The notes: generated by a model not told the origin, from the letters alone. A DNA stretch of 64,000 nucleotides from Lachnospiraceae bacterium UBA7160 (GCA_002491565.1 DKWE01000131.1:5127-69126), one strand, 5' to 3'; counted from the stretch's first letter, positions 8,274 to 17,558 are shown. Numbers and translations: made by a program.

Positions 8274-9641
8274 TTATGCCTGCTCGCGTGTCAGGTCTTT
8301 CAGCCAGATGTATTTCCTGTAATGCAGGAACACGGCCGGAAGCTTGACGATCTCGTCCAGGTTGATGATGCAGTAGACGGCAAGCACACTCCACTTCAGG
8401 CCGAATGCGGCGAGGAAGCCGAATGGTACTGTGAAGAGCCACATTGCCCCGACATTTCCGAGCATATCGAACTTTGCATCGCCTCCGGCACAGAAGATTC
8501 CGTTCAAAACGGTTCCGTTTGCCGCCTTTGCCACGATATAGACTGCGCTGAACAGCAGCATCGCCTGCAGATACCGGCCTGCCTCGCCGCTGACCGGAGC
8601 CATCGTGACGATGAGCGGCGAGAGTGCTGCCAGCAGTCCTCCGGTGATTGCACCGACGACGATGGTCAGCTTCGTCAGACGTGCTGCGTAGGCTTTCGCC
8701 TGTTCCAGCCGGCCTGCACCGAGCAGATTTCCAACCATGATGCCCGTACCGCTCGCGATGCCCTCACACAGACAGAACAGCAGGCTCTTTACGATGGACG
8801 CGACTGAATTGGCGGCAACCGCGTCACTTCCCATGTGTCCCATGATCACGGAGTACAGTACATAGGCTACGCCCCAGACGAGCCATGCGCCGAGCAGAGG
8901 CATCGTACAGCTCCAGAAGTCCTTCGCCAGCAATCGGTCTGTGTAGAACAGCTGATTCCAGCGGACGTGTACGGCGTCTTCCCGTCTTGTCTCAGCCGCT
9001 GCCCAGAGCAGCTCGACCAGGCGGGAGATCACAGTCGCATAAGCCGCGCCCACGATGCCGAATGCCGGAAGCCCGAATAAGCCGAAGATGAATATTGCGT
9101 TCAGGATGATGTTCAGGACGACTGTCACCGCGCTGATCCGTGAGCTTATGGCTACCCGGCCTGTATTTTTCAGCAGGTTCAGATAGACCTGTGAGATCGA
9201 GAACAGCAGGTAGGAAAACGCAACCGCCCGCAGATACTGCCCGCCGCAGACAACGAGCTCCTGTTCTCCGGTAAAGAGGAACATGAGCTGCTGCGGAAAG
9301 AACAGCGCTGCGGCTGTAAAGACGGCGCCAAGCAGCAGCGTCAGGCGAAGTGCGATCGGCACGAGCTGTTCGATCGTCCGGCGGTCCTGCTTTCCCCAGT
9401 ACTGTGCCGCGAGAATGCCGAGCCCTCCGGCGATCCCGCCGACGAACAGGCTGAGCACAAACTGCACCTGTGTCGCAAGTGACACCGACGACAGCGAGGT
9501 CTGGTCCACCAGCCCCAGCATGATTGCATCCGTTGCGCTGACCAGCGCCATCATGAGCTGTTGGATCGTGATTGGAAGCACCATCGAGATCAGCGTTTTA
9601 TAAAACGGATCCTGAAGACGACGGGTACTCATTTCTGACAT
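8274..9641 (-). CDS. MATE-family multidrug/cation efflux protein
   Basis: A 455-residue membrane protein with about twelve hydrophobic segments in two similar halves, as in MatE (NorM/DinF-like) exporters that expel drugs or metabolites in exchange for Na+ or H+. The N-terminal half starts with the usual soluble segment followed by MVLPITIQQLMMALVSATDAIMLG, the repeated half begins near residue 235. Start is ATG 9641, with GAGGGG nine bases before; an upstream TTG at 9659 overlaps that binding site. The substrate is unknown. A 10-base perfect inverted repeat lies between its promoter and its start, suggesting a dedicated regulator elsewhere. Confidence 0.9.
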   Translation of the reverse strand: MSEMSTRRLQDPFYKTLISMVLPITIQQLMMALVSATDAIMLGLVDQTSLSSVSLATQVQFVLSLFVGGIAGGLGILAAQYWGKQDRRTIEQLVPIALRLTLLLGAVFTAAALFFPQQLMFLFTGEQELVVCGGQYLRAVAFSYLLFSISQVYLNLLKNTGRVAISSRISAVTVVLNIILNAIFIFGLFGLPAFGIVGAAYATVISRLVELLWAAAETRREDAVHVRWNQLFYTDRLLAKDFWSCTMPLLGAWLVWGVAYVLYSVIMGHMGSDAVAANSVASIVKSLLFCLCEGIASGTGIMVGNLLGAGRLEQAKAYAARLTKLTIVVGAITGGLLAALSPLIVTMAPVSGEAGRYLQAMLLFSAVYIVAKAANGTVLNGIFCAGGDAKFDMLGNVGAMWLFTVPFGFLAAFGLKWSVLAVYCIINLDEIVKLPAVFLHYRKYIWLKDLTREQA

Positions 9642-9679
9642 AACGAATATCCCCCTCAAAGCGATTTTCTTTTGTAGCT

Positions 9680-9713
9680 GTAACCATTCTGCAGTATGGT
9701 ACGGAATGGTTAC
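9680..9713. promoter_or_regulatory. Operator-like inverted repeat in the MATE leader
   Basis: GTAACCATTC (9680-9689) and GAATGGTTAC (9704-9713) are exact inverse complements with a 14-base centre. The repeat starts within about five bases of the predicted transcription start, a position suited to a repressor or to an RNA hairpin. Confidence 0.5.
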
Positions 9714-9724
9714 GCCTGCGGGCT

Positions 9725-9753
9725 ATTATAACGGATAGAGGTATATTTTACAA
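9725..9753 (-). promoter_or_regulatory. Promoter of the MATE gene
   Basis: Minus strand -35 TTGTAA (9753-9748) and perfect -10 TATAAT (9730-9725), 17-base spacer. The start codon lies about 85 bases downstream. Confidence 0.65.
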
Positions 9754-9804
9754 GTAGTTTTGCATTACGGTTCGCGTCTCACTTTCCCGCGCGGTTCTTT
9801 TGTA

Positions 9805-11835
9805 TCAGTTGGTCTCCTGCAGAATCCGGACATCCTTTCCTTCGATCGGAATGGGAGCGTCCGCAGAAAAGCATTCCCCGGTGAGCAGATCCCGCACCGA
9901 CACCGGGATGCGAAGCCAGGAGGAATTGCTGTCGTGGTTCAGGGCAAAGTAGTTCTGGACAGCGCCCTTTGAGCGCAGAGTAACCTCGACGTGTTCCGGA
10001 GATTCTGCGATACCAGTGATGCCCTGTTCCGCGCAGAGGCGGTCAAGGAATGTGTCATAAAATGCGTCGCTCGAATGCGTAGCAATATAATAAGCGCAGC
10101 CTCTGCCATATGTATTTTTTGTGATGACAGGCATCCCGGCATAGAACTCATTTTCGTATTCTGCCAGCGGGACAGCGCCCTCCGTCCACAAAAGATCGCA
10201 GAGAATCTCTGCCGGGTAGCTTGTGCCGTCATAGCGGAAGGTGACATGGGACTGCGGGGTCGGCGCATCGCATTCTTCCACCCAGATGCCGAGCAGTTCT
10301 TTCAGTCTGCCGGGATAGCCGCCGGTCACGATCCGCTCGTGCTCCTCCGTATATCCGCTGAAATAGCTGGTCACAAAGCAGCCGCCAGCCTTTGCCCACG
10401 CGGAAGCCTTTTCCGCGAAGCCATCTTTGCACAGATAGAGCATCGGTGCAAGGACGACCTGATACGCGTCGAGCGGATCCTGGACGCTGATAATATCGAC
10501 GGGGATATTTTTCTCCCAGAAGCGGCGATACCACGTTTTGACTTCCTTCACGTAATCGATCAGGATGGTTGGGCCTGCAGAGAGCTCCGCTGCCCACCAG
10601 TTGTCCCAGTCAAAGACGAGGGCGACGCGCGCATGGATGCGTCCGCCAAGCGTCTGACTTCCGAGCGTTTCCAACTCTTCCCCGAGCTTCGCCATCTCGC
10701 GGAATACGCGGGTATGTTCATTTCCACGGTGGCCGATCAGCGCGCCGTGCAACTTCTCACACGCTCCGATGCTCTGGCGCATCTGGAAAAACATGATCGT
10801 GTCGGCTCCGTGCGCAGCCGCCTGGTAGCTGATCAGCCGCATCATGCCCGGGCGTTTCAGTGCGCAGTAGGGGTGCCAGTTGCTGACGCTCGGTGTCTGC
10901 TCCATCAGGGCAAACGGCATCCCCTGCTTCAACCCGCGCATGACGTCATGCTGAAAGGCGGGCTCCCAGTCTTTCGCATCGTATCTCGGGTAATTATCCC
11001 AGGAGATAAAATCCATGTCTTTCGCCCATTTCTGGTAATCCAGAACCTTGTAAGTGCCCATCAGGTTTGTCGTAACCGGGATGTCCGGCGTTTCTTTTTT
11101 AATCGCGTCATATTCCAGGCGGTAACACTCCTGGATACTCTCCGACATAAATCTCCGGTAGTCCAGCGAGATGCCCTGGAAATTTGACCGAAGCAGCCGT
11201 CCTTCAAAGTAGAATTCCTCGCTGCGCTGGTCCGGGACGACGATCTCATCCCAGTCGTAAAAGGTATGACTCCAGAAAGCAGTGTTCCATGCGCGGTTCA
11301 GCGCCTCCAGCGTGCCGTATTTTTGCTGCAGCCAGACGCGGAATGCGCGCTCGCAGTTTTCGCAGTAGCAGAAGCCGCCATATTCATTTGAGACATGCCA
11401 TGCGACGAGATTGTCATAGTGGCCGTAGCGTCTGGCAAGTTTTCCGGCGAGCCTGGCGGAAAATTTCCGGTAAATCGGACTGTTCGGGCAGGAATTGTGC
11501 CGTGAGCCGAATTTGCGGCGGATCCCGTGCTCATCGGTGCGCAGGATTTCCGGATATTTCTTTGCCATCCATGCCGGGTGCGCGCCGGTCGAGGTGGCGA
11601 GACAGACCTTCAGGCCATTGTCATGCGCCAGCTCCATGATCCGGTCGAGACGGCTGAAGTCCCAGACGTCATCATCGGTCTGCAGAGACGCCCACGAGAA
11701 GACATTTAAGGTCACGACATCGATGTGTGCGAGATGAAAGAGGCGCATGTCCTCCTGCCAGACCTCCTCGGGCCACTGTTCCGGGTTGTAGTCCCCGCCA
11801 TATAGTATTTTGTTGATGCGGTCAGATGCTATCAT
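9805..11835 (-). CDS. GH42 beta-galactosidase
   Basis: A 676-residue cytoplasmic GH42 enzyme (no signal peptide), the standard family length. The N-terminal TIM barrel starts with the GGDYNPEQWP signature; acid/base E151 lies in HVSNEYG and nucleophile E312 in MEQTPS. A zinc site is indicated by C116, C156, C158 and C161. A trimerisation domain and a small C-terminal beta domain follow. It hydrolyses terminal beta-galactosides, for example galacto-oligosaccharides or arabinogalactan fragments. Start ATG follows AGGAGG. It is transcribed divergently from the LacI-ribokinase gene, so that regulator may control it; a candidate -10 TATACT lies at 11959-11954 on the minus strand. Confidence 0.93.
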   Translation of the reverse strand: MIASDRINKILYGGDYNPEQWPEEVWQEDMRLFHLAHIDVVTLNVFSWASLQTDDDVWDFSRLDRIMELAHDNGLKVCLATSTGAHPAWMAKKYPEILRTDEHGIRRKFGSRHNSCPNSPIYRKFSARLAGKLARRYGHYDNLVAWHVSNEYGGFCYCENCERAFRVWLQQKYGTLEALNRAWNTAFWSHTFYDWDEIVVPDQRSEEFYFEGRLLRSNFQGISLDYRRFMSESIQECYRLEYDAIKKETPDIPVTTNLMGTYKVLDYQKWAKDMDFISWDNYPRYDAKDWEPAFQHDVMRGLKQGMPFALMEQTPSVSNWHPYCALKRPGMMRLISYQAAAHGADTIMFFQMRQSIGACEKLHGALIGHRGNEHTRVFREMAKLGEELETLGSQTLGGRIHARVALVFDWDNWWAAELSAGPTILIDYVKEVKTWYRRFWEKNIPVDIISVQDPLDAYQVVLAPMLYLCKDGFAEKASAWAKAGGCFVTSYFSGYTEEHERIVTGGYPGRLKELLGIWVEECDAPTPQSHVTFRYDGTSYPAEILCDLLWTEGAVPLAEYENEFYAGMPVITKNTYGRGCAYYIATHSSDAFYDTFLDRLCAEQGITGIAESPEHVEVTLRSKGAVQNYFALNHDSNSSWLRIPVSVRDLLTGECFSADAPIPIEGKDVRILQETN

Positions 11836-12106
11836 AAGGTTTCCTCCTGAAGTTTATTGTGAAAGCCCGGTCCTGGTTACAGTCTGGCAATGAAACTGAC
11901 AGGTTCTGCATAACAGCGGCCAGGTCCGGGGCCCGGCTGTAACGTGTGACACCAGTATAACTGAAAAAGTGTTAGATGAAAAGGGGGAAAACAATGCTGC
12001 CTGTTTCATGCATTTTGTGCGCGCCCCTCTGGACATACTTCTCGTCCGGCCTGGCTGAACTGTACCTACGGTTTTCACAATAAATTTCAAAAAATAAAAA
12101 ATATAA

Positions 12107-12135
12107 TTGACAAATTGACGAACTTGACTTATAGT
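12107..12135 (+). promoter_or_regulatory. Promoter of the LacI-ribokinase operon
   Basis: -35 TTGACA (12107-12112) and -10 TATAGT (12130-12135), spacer 17. It lies in the 350-base divergent interval 11836-12185, whose left half also holds GC-rich imperfect inverted repeats around 11865-11945 (GCCCGG, CCAGG, CTGTAAC elements) that I cannot interpret. Confidence 0.7.
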
Positions 12136-12156
12136 ATAGCTATGAAAAAAGTTTAG

Positions 12157-12168
12157 GAAAATATTTTC
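12157..12168. promoter_or_regulatory. Palindrome between promoter and start of the LacI-ribokinase gene
   Basis: GAAAATATTTTC is a perfect 12-base palindrome placed between the -10 element and the start codon, where a bound repressor would block elongation. It lacks the CG centre common in LacI-family operators, so this is only a candidate autoregulatory site. Confidence 0.3.
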
Positions 12169-12185
12169 TCTACAAAGGAAAACCT

Positions 12186-14105
12186 ATGACAATAAAAGAA
12201 ATAGCAAAATTATCTAATACATCTATTTCCACGGTTTCCAAGATCCTGAATGGAAAGGATCAGTCCATCAGCCGGGAAACCAGGGAGAAGGTGCTGCAGA
12301 TTGCAAGGGAGTATCATTACATTCCTTATGAGAGCGTCGTGAAGGGATCGCGTTTTATCCTTGGCGTAGTGGTTTCTGATACGGAGAAAGGAAAGCTGCT
12401 GCTTTCCGGGATTAACCGGGCGGCCAGGAAGGCGGGATACGGGATTTTCTGCTGTGAATATTCCGACGAACCGGACAGTGAGAAGAAAGCGGTCACGGCG
12501 GTCTGTGCGCAGAACATACCGGCGGTGCTCTGGCAGAGACAGAGAAAAGAGAGCAGCGAGTATTTGTCCTATTTTGAAAGTAAGAATATCCAGGTATTTT
12601 TCTGTGATTTCTGGCAGGAAAGCGGGGCGCAGCAGTTTACACTGGATTATGGAAGGTATGGGTACGAGGCGGCCAGATATCTGGTGGATCGTTACCACTA
12701 CCGGATTGGCTGCTGTATACGAAAGCAGAATGAGGCGTCTGAGCGGTTTGTGAAGGGATTTCGGCGCTGTATGTATGACAACGGCCTGGAAATCCGTTCT
12801 GATTTCCTTATGGAATGGGAGGAATCGAGGGCATTTTCGGAGATCAGTGTGTATGGAATTACCGCTCTGGTCTGTCTGGATGAGGAGATTGCTGCAGATA
12901 TCTGCCGGAAGGCGGCAGCGAGCGGCTACCGGGTGCCGGCAGATCTGTCCATTCTTGCGGTATCGGACAGCCGGAAAAGGCGGATTCTCTATCCAAAGAT
13001 CACGGGCTTGTATCTTCCAGTGGAGGAGCTTGGGGAATATGCCTGCCGCAGTGTGATTGCCGGACTGGAGAAGTCCGGATGTGAAAAGGAAGAGTTTCGT
13101 TTTGAAATTCTGGAGGGGGACAGCGCCGGGGCGATTCCGGATAAGCGTGCCAGGAAAATTCTGGTGGTTGGGAGCATCAACATGGACTCGGTGATTTCCG
13201 TGAAAAGCGTTCCGGAGGCAGGCGACACCTGCATCGCGGACGAGCTCTATTCTTTTGCGGGAGGCAAAGGCTTTAACCAGGCAGTAGGAGCGGCGAAGCT
13301 GGGGGCTCAGGTATCGCTGATCGGCAAAATCGGGCAGGATTATGAGGGCAAGGTCCTGCGGGATGCGATGGCAGAATACGGGCTGAATGTGGACGGCGTT
13401 ATGGAAAGCCCTGTGGGTGGAACGGGAAAGGCATTTATTACCGTTCAGAAAAATGGTGAGAGCAATATTATTGTCTATGCGGGGGCGAATCGGTATCTGA
13501 CGAAGGAAGATATCCAGAGAAACAGCCATCTGTTTGCCAGAGCAGACTACTGTCTGCTTCAGCTGGAGACTCCGGTAGAGATCGTAGAGTACGTGGCGCA
13601 CATGGCAAAGAGGCAGGAAATCCGGGTGATTCTGAAGCCATCAGCGGTAAGCGAGGTCAGTGAGGAGCTGCTTGGGCAGATTGATATCTTTGTGCCGAAC
13701 CGGAAAGAAGCGGACCATCTGTGTCCGGAGGGAAGAACCCTGGAGGAGAAAGGCGCTTTCTTCCTGAAAAAAGGCGTGAAGGAGGTCATTATTACGCTGG
13801 ACGAGCAGGGATGCTTCTGGATGAACGAAAAGGAACGGCTGTACTTTGAGCCTGCCAGGTTCGAGGCGGTGGATACCACCGGGGCGGCGGATGCGTTTAT
13901 CTCGGCGCTGGCAGTATACCTGGCGGAAGGGTTTCCGATGGTGACGGCAATCCAGTACGCGACGTATGCGGCTGGGTTCTCGATTACGCGAAACGGCGTG
14001 CAGTCCGCCATGGTGGAGCGGCAGACGATGGATGCCTACGCGGAGCAGATTGTGAAAACAATACGGTATGGGAGATGTCTGTATGGAAGTGAAAAAGGAA
14101 ATTAG
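12186..14105 (+). CDS. LacI-family regulator fused to a ribokinase (PfkB) domain
   Basis: A 639-residue two-part protein. Residues 1-55 are a LacI helix-turn-helix and hinge (TIKEIAKLSNTSISTVSKILNG), about 58-310 a periplasmic-binding-like sensor, and about 323-635 a complete ribokinase-type domain: VVGSINMD at 327-334, GGKGFNQ at 359-365, and DTTGAAD at 563-569 with catalytic D569. The usual anion-hole GAGD reads GAAD here. The frame is open across the junction, with no internal ribosome binding site or start that would suggest two genes. A kinase that phosphorylates the sugar while its own N-terminus binds DNA could sense flux directly. It heads the operon and overlaps the next gene by 23 bases. 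Confidence 0.9.
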   Translation: MTIKEIAKLSNTSISTVSKILNGKDQSISRETREKVLQIAREYHYIPYESVVKGSRFILGVVVSDTEKGKLLLSGINRAARKAGYGIFCCEYSDEPDSEKKAVTAVCAQNIPAVLWQRQRKESSEYLSYFESKNIQVFFCDFWQESGAQQFTLDYGRYGYEAARYLVDRYHYRIGCCIRKQNEASERFVKGFRRCMYDNGLEIRSDFLMEWEESRAFSEISVYGITALVCLDEEIAADICRKAAASGYRVPADLSILAVSDSRKRRILYPKITGLYLPVEELGEYACRSVIAGLEKSGCEKEEFRFEILEGDSAGAIPDKRARKILVVGSINMDSVISVKSVPEAGDTCIADELYSFAGGKGFNQAVGAAKLGAQVSLIGKIGQDYEGKVLRDAMAEYGLNVDGVMESPVGGTGKAFITVQKNGESNIIVYAGANRYLTKEDIQRNSHLFARADYCLLQLETPVEIVEYVAHMAKRQEIRVILKPSAVSEVSEELLGQIDIFVPNRKEADHLCPEGRTLEEKGAFFLKKGVKEVIITLDEQGCFWMNEKERLYFEPARFEAVDTTGAADAFISALAVYLAEGFPMVTAIQYATYAAGFSITRNGVQSAMVERQTMDAYAEQIVKTIRYGRCLYGSEKGN

Positions 14106-15468
14106 AATTCTGGCTCCGTGCGGGATTCTGGGCTATGGCTACCCGAAAGAATCCTTCCTGCGGGGGATGGAGAAGCGGCCGGATGCCATTGTTGTGGATG
14201 CGGGCAGTACGGATGCCGGGCCGCATAAGCTGGGAGCAGGCGTGGCTATCGTGAGCCGGAAAGCCTGCAAAAAGGATCTGGAGATCATGATCAGTGAAGG
14301 CGCAAAGGCGGGAATTCCGGTGATTATCGGCTCCGCCGGGGGAAGCGGCGGCCGTGTCCATGTGGGATGGACCTGGAGTATTATTCAGGAAATCCTTCAC
14401 GAGCAGGGTTTGGAGGCCATGAAAACGGCGATTATCTGGGCGGACATCCCGAAAGAAACGGTGAAAAAGAGAATGGCAGAGGGGAAGGTAGCGCCTCTGG
14501 GGGCTGCAGTCCCGCTTCTGACGGAAGAAAGACTGGAGGAAACCAATGCCATTGTAGCGCAGATGGGTCATGAGCCGGTGGTGAAAGCGCTAAAGGAAGG
14601 CTATCAGCTGATTATTTGCGGCCGGGCTTACGATCCGTCTCCTTTCGCGGCGGTGGCGGAATATTTTGGAATGCCTCTGGCCTACGGCTACCATGCGGGA
14701 AAAATTCTGGAATGCGCGGCGCTCTGTGCAGTTCCGGGGACGACAAAGGACTGTATGCTTGGGACGATTACCCAGGAGGGTTTTCTGGTCGAACCGCTGT
14801 CTGATAGCCGGAAATGTACGGCCTTGTCGGTGGCGGCCCATACCTTTTATGAAAAGAATCATCCCTATGTTCTTCACGGGCCGGGGACCATCCTGAACCT
14901 GGAGAACTGCAGCTTTACGGAGCAGGGTGACGGGAGCGTGTGGGTGACGGGGAGCCGGATCGAAGCGTCGGATGGGTATTATATTAAGCTGGAGGGCGCA
15001 AGAAAGGCGGCCTACCGGACCTTTGTAGTGGCCGGAGTCAGAGACCCGCTTTTTATCTCCCGGATCAAAGAGATCGAGGGGGCGGCCCAAAATCAGACAG
15101 AAGCCTATTACAGTGAGATTCCGAAGGAGGACTACCGGATTCACTTTATGAATTACGGGATCGATGCAGTGATGGGCGAGCTGGAGCCGGAGCCGGAGGA
15201 CCTGCCGCACGAGGTGGGGATTGTCTTTGAGGTTCTGGCGAAGACGCAGGAAATCGCAGATTCGGTGTGTGGGACCCTGCGTTCGTCCCTGCTGCATTAC
15301 GGGTATGAGGGGCGGAAGGCGACCGCGGGCAATCTGGCGTTTCCTTTTGCTCCGAGCGATATCTCGTTTGGGCCGGTCTATGAGTTTTCAGTTTATCATC
15401 TGATGGAAGTAGCGGACGGGCTGGAAATGTTCCCGATCGAAGAGGTCACGCTCAGAGCGGAGGGTTAG
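14083..15468 (+). CDS. AtuA/DUF1446-family protein
   Basis: A 461-residue protein of the acyclic-terpene-utilisation AtuA family (DUF1446), recognised from the N-terminal D-x-GSTDAGP segment, the GSAGGSGG loop near residue 85 and the CGRAYDP motif near residue 177. AtuA itself belongs to citronellol/geraniol breakdown in Pseudomonas, but no other terpene gene is near, and no reaction is established for clostridial members. The next gene encodes DUF4387, its usual partner. Start is ATG 14083 (GGGAGA eight bases before), overlapping the LacI-ribokinase frame, which implies translational coupling within a sugar-catabolic operon. Confidence 0.82.
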   Translation: MEVKKEIRILAPCGILGYGYPKESFLRGMEKRPDAIVVDAGSTDAGPHKLGAGVAIVSRKACKKDLEIMISEGAKAGIPVIIGSAGGSGGRVHVGWTWSIIQEILHEQGLEAMKTAIIWADIPKETVKKRMAEGKVAPLGAAVPLLTEERLEETNAIVAQMGHEPVVKALKEGYQLIICGRAYDPSPFAAVAEYFGMPLAYGYHAGKILECAALCAVPGTTKDCMLGTITQEGFLVEPLSDSRKCTALSVAAHTFYEKNHPYVLHGPGTILNLENCSFTEQGDGSVWVTGSRIEASDGYYIKLEGARKAAYRTFVVAGVRDPLFISRIKEIEGAAQNQTEAYYSEIPKEDYRIHFMNYGIDAVMGELEPEPEDLPHEVGIVFEVLAKTQEIADSVCGTLRSSLLHYGYEGRKATAGNLAFPFAPSDISFGPVYEFSVYHLMEVADGLEMFPIEEVTLRAEG

Positions 15469-15523
15469 CGTGCGGTTATGCGAAAGCTACGACATACACG
15501 GTTACAGGCGGGGAGGAAGAAGC

Positions 15524-15844
15524 ATGGCAAAAGTAAAACTATATGATGCGGCGAAAATTATCCGTTCCAAGAACAGCGGGCCATTCAGCGTTACCTTAGA
15601 CGCCCTGTTTGATGACGGGGAGGTGTACCGGAAGATCAGGGACAGTAAAGTTATCACCAGGGAGCGGATCGCAGAACTTTATCAGCTGGAGCCGGAGATG
15701 ATCACGGAGCTTGTCTTTTTTGACGCAGCCCAGGGATTTAAAATTACCTATGACAGAAAAATTTCGTCCGGTACCTGCTTTGACAGCGATGTGTACGGAG
15801 CTCAGCAGCATGTGCCGCTTGGCAACATGGAGGTGGAACTTTGA
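15524..15844 (+). CDS. DUF4387 protein, AtuA partner
   Basis: A 106-residue soluble protein of the DUF4387 family, recognised from AAKIIRSKNSGPF near the N-terminus and the FDSDVYGAQQH-type segment at the C-terminus. It regularly follows AtuA/DUF1446 genes and is thought to be a small subunit or domain partner; its activity is unknown. Start ATG 15524 is preceded by GGGGAGGA. Its stop codon overlaps the TTG start of the following HAD gene. Confidence 0.8.
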   Translation: MAKVKLYDAAKIIRSKNSGPFSVTLDALFDDGEVYRKIRDSKVITRERIAELYQLEPEMITELVFFDAAQGFKITYDRKISSGTCFDSDVYGAQQHVPLGNMEVEL

Positions 15845-16617
15845 GGAAAGAAGGAGGAAACATCCGGCTGATCGTCACGGACCTGGATGACACACTGCTT
15901 CGAAGCGACCATCTTCCCTCGGAATTCACGGTGGAAACGTTCCGGATGTGCCGGGAGAAAGGCATTCTGACGGCGTTTGCTACTGCCCGGGTGAGCATTG
16001 CCACGAAAGCGGAGTACCAGGCGCTGAAGCCGGATATCCGGGTGGTGTCAAATGGCGCGATGGCGCTTGCAGGAGAAGAGCTTCTCTTTTTTGACAGAAT
16101 TCCGGTGGAAGAGGCCAATCGGTTTTGCCGGTGCCTGAAACAAAAGGGAGCGAAGCGGATTCTGGCTGGCTGCTTTGCGCATACCTACTGGGAGAATCGT
16201 GAGATTGCGGCTTCCCGGACGCTGAAGGAAGCAGTTTACCATGATTTTTCAGAACCCATCGGGGAAGATGCAGCGCAGATTTCCTTCTCTCTGGAGGATC
16301 CCAGGGCGCTGGGAGAGGTAAGAGAAGCATTCCCGGAATTGTCCTGGACTTCTTACCGGGGAGGCCGGTGTGCGGTGATGGCCCCGGGGGTATCAAAGGC
16401 TGCGGGAGTTGCGAAGGCGGCAGAGCTGTTTGGCGTGAAGCTTTCGGAAATCCTGGCATTTGGAGACGACGCGGGAGATCTGGAAATGCTGACCAAGTGC
16501 GGGGTAGGCGTTGCGATGGGAAATGCCATTCCGGAGCTTAAGGAAGCAGCGGATTACGTGGCGGAGACGAACGATGAGGACGGAGCCGCGAAATTTATTC
16601 GGGGTTATATAGTATAA
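15841..16617 (+). CDS. Cof-type HAD-IIB phosphatase
   Basis: A 258-residue HAD-superfamily hydrolase. Motif I is VTDLDDTLL near residue 12-20 (nucleophile and acid/base aspartates), motif III is the lysine after the cap domain (VSKAAG), and motif IV is FGDDAGDLEML. The C2-type cap between residues 80 and 190 places it with sugar-phosphate phosphatases of the Cof/YidA group. The start is probably TTG 15841, overlapping the stop of the DUF4387 gene, with GGAGGTGG four bases before; no in-frame ATG precedes motif I. Its place in a sugar operon suggests a sugar phosphate substrate. Confidence 0.85.
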   Translation: MRKEGGNIRLIVTDLDDTLLRSDHLPSEFTVETFRMCREKGILTAFATARVSIATKAEYQALKPDIRVVSNGAMALAGEELLFFDRIPVEEANRFCRCLKQKGAKRILAGCFAHTYWENREIAASRTLKEAVYHDFSEPIGEDAAQISFSLEDPRALGEVREAFPELSWTSYRGGRCAVMAPGVSKAAGVAKAAELFGVKLSEILAFGDDAGDLEMLTKCGVGVAMGNAIPELKEAADYVAETNDEDGAAKFIRGYIV

Positions 16618-16670
16618 AAGGCGGAGCCTGCGCCGGCAGGCAGGGACTGTTACCATAAGGGGGGAAACGT

Positions 16671-17558
16671 ATGCTGAAGAGAATAAAAAAAGACAGAGTG
16701 CTGTATCTGATGATGCTGCCTGCGCTGCTCTATTTTGTCATCTTCCATGTATGGCCGATTATTGAGATGAGACTGGCTTTCTATGATTACCGGATTGTAG
16801 GGGACAATATTTTTGTGGGGTGGAAGCATTTTAAAACGTTGTTTTCTACACCAGCATTTTATAAGATCATAAAAAATACGCTGGTGATCAGTTTCATGAA
16901 AATCGTGCTGTTTTTCCCGTTTCCGGTAGCATTTGCGCTGGCGCTGAATGAGCTGCGCAGCGGCCCGTTCCGGAAGGTGGTGCAGGTGACTTCTTACCTG
17001 CCCCACTTCCTATCCTGGGTCGTGATTGCAGGTGTCTGGTACGAGTTCCTTTCTCCCTCCAGCGGTCTGGTAATGGATCTCGTGGAGCTGTTCGGCGGAG
17101 AGAGGAAGAATCTTCTGACCGATAAAAACAGTATTCTGTGGGTATTGTTTGCGTCCAGTACCTGGCGGAGCATGGGCTGGGATTCGATTATTTATCTTTC
17201 AGCGATTCTGGGGATTAATGCCTCGCTCTATGAGGCGGCAAGGATCGACGGAGCCGGGCGGTGGGCGACCATCCGCTACATTATCCTTCCGGCGCTGGCA
17301 GGGCCTATGATCACAGTGCTGATCCTGAACGTGGGATTTGTCATGAGTGCGGGCTACGACCAGATCCTGAACTTCTCCAACGATGCAGTTCTGAGCCGTG
17401 TGGATATCCTCGACACCTATGTGTACCGGATTGGTCTTCTGCAGGGGCAGTATTCCTTTGCGACGGCGGCGAACCTGTTTAAGGGTGTCATCGGGACGAT
17501 CATGATTCTTCTGACGCATTTTACATCCAAGAAGCTCACCGGCAAGGGTGCCTGGTAG
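16671..17558 (+). CDS. Sugar ABC transporter permease (LplB/YteP type)
   Basis: A 295-residue inner-membrane subunit with six predicted segments and the permease EAA loop EAARIDGAGRW near residue 186-196, which contacts the ATPase. It resembles the LplB/YteP branch of CUT1 importers, used for oligosaccharides or complex glycosides. The partner permease starts 10 bases after its stop and the binding protein follows. No ATPase gene is present, so a shared MsmX/UgpC-type ATPase elsewhere must energise it. Start ATG is preceded by AGGGGGG. Confidence 0.9.
   Translation: MLKRIKKDRVLYLMMLPALLYFVIFHVWPIIEMRLAFYDYRIVGDNIFVGWKHFKTLFSTPAFYKIIKNTLVISFMKIVLFFPFPVAFALALNELRSGPFRKVVQVTSYLPHFLSWVVIAGVWYEFLSPSSGLVMDLVELFGGERKNLLTDKNSILWVLFASSTWRSMGWDSIIYLSAILGINASLYEAARIDGAGRWATIRYIILPALAGPMITVLILNVGFVMSAGYDQILNFSNDAVLSRVDILDTYVYRIGLLQGQYSFATAANLFKGVIGTIMILLTHFTSKKLTGKGAW

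Noticed and set aside
10000..11187. Plus-strand open frame of about 400 codons opposite the GH42 gene
   Set aside because: Antisense shadow; the minus strand has all GH42 catalytic motifs.
6217..12045. Shared 13-base string GGACATACTTCTC at about 6212 and 12033
   Set aside because: A single shared 13-mer is expected by chance in 64 kb and the flanks differ.
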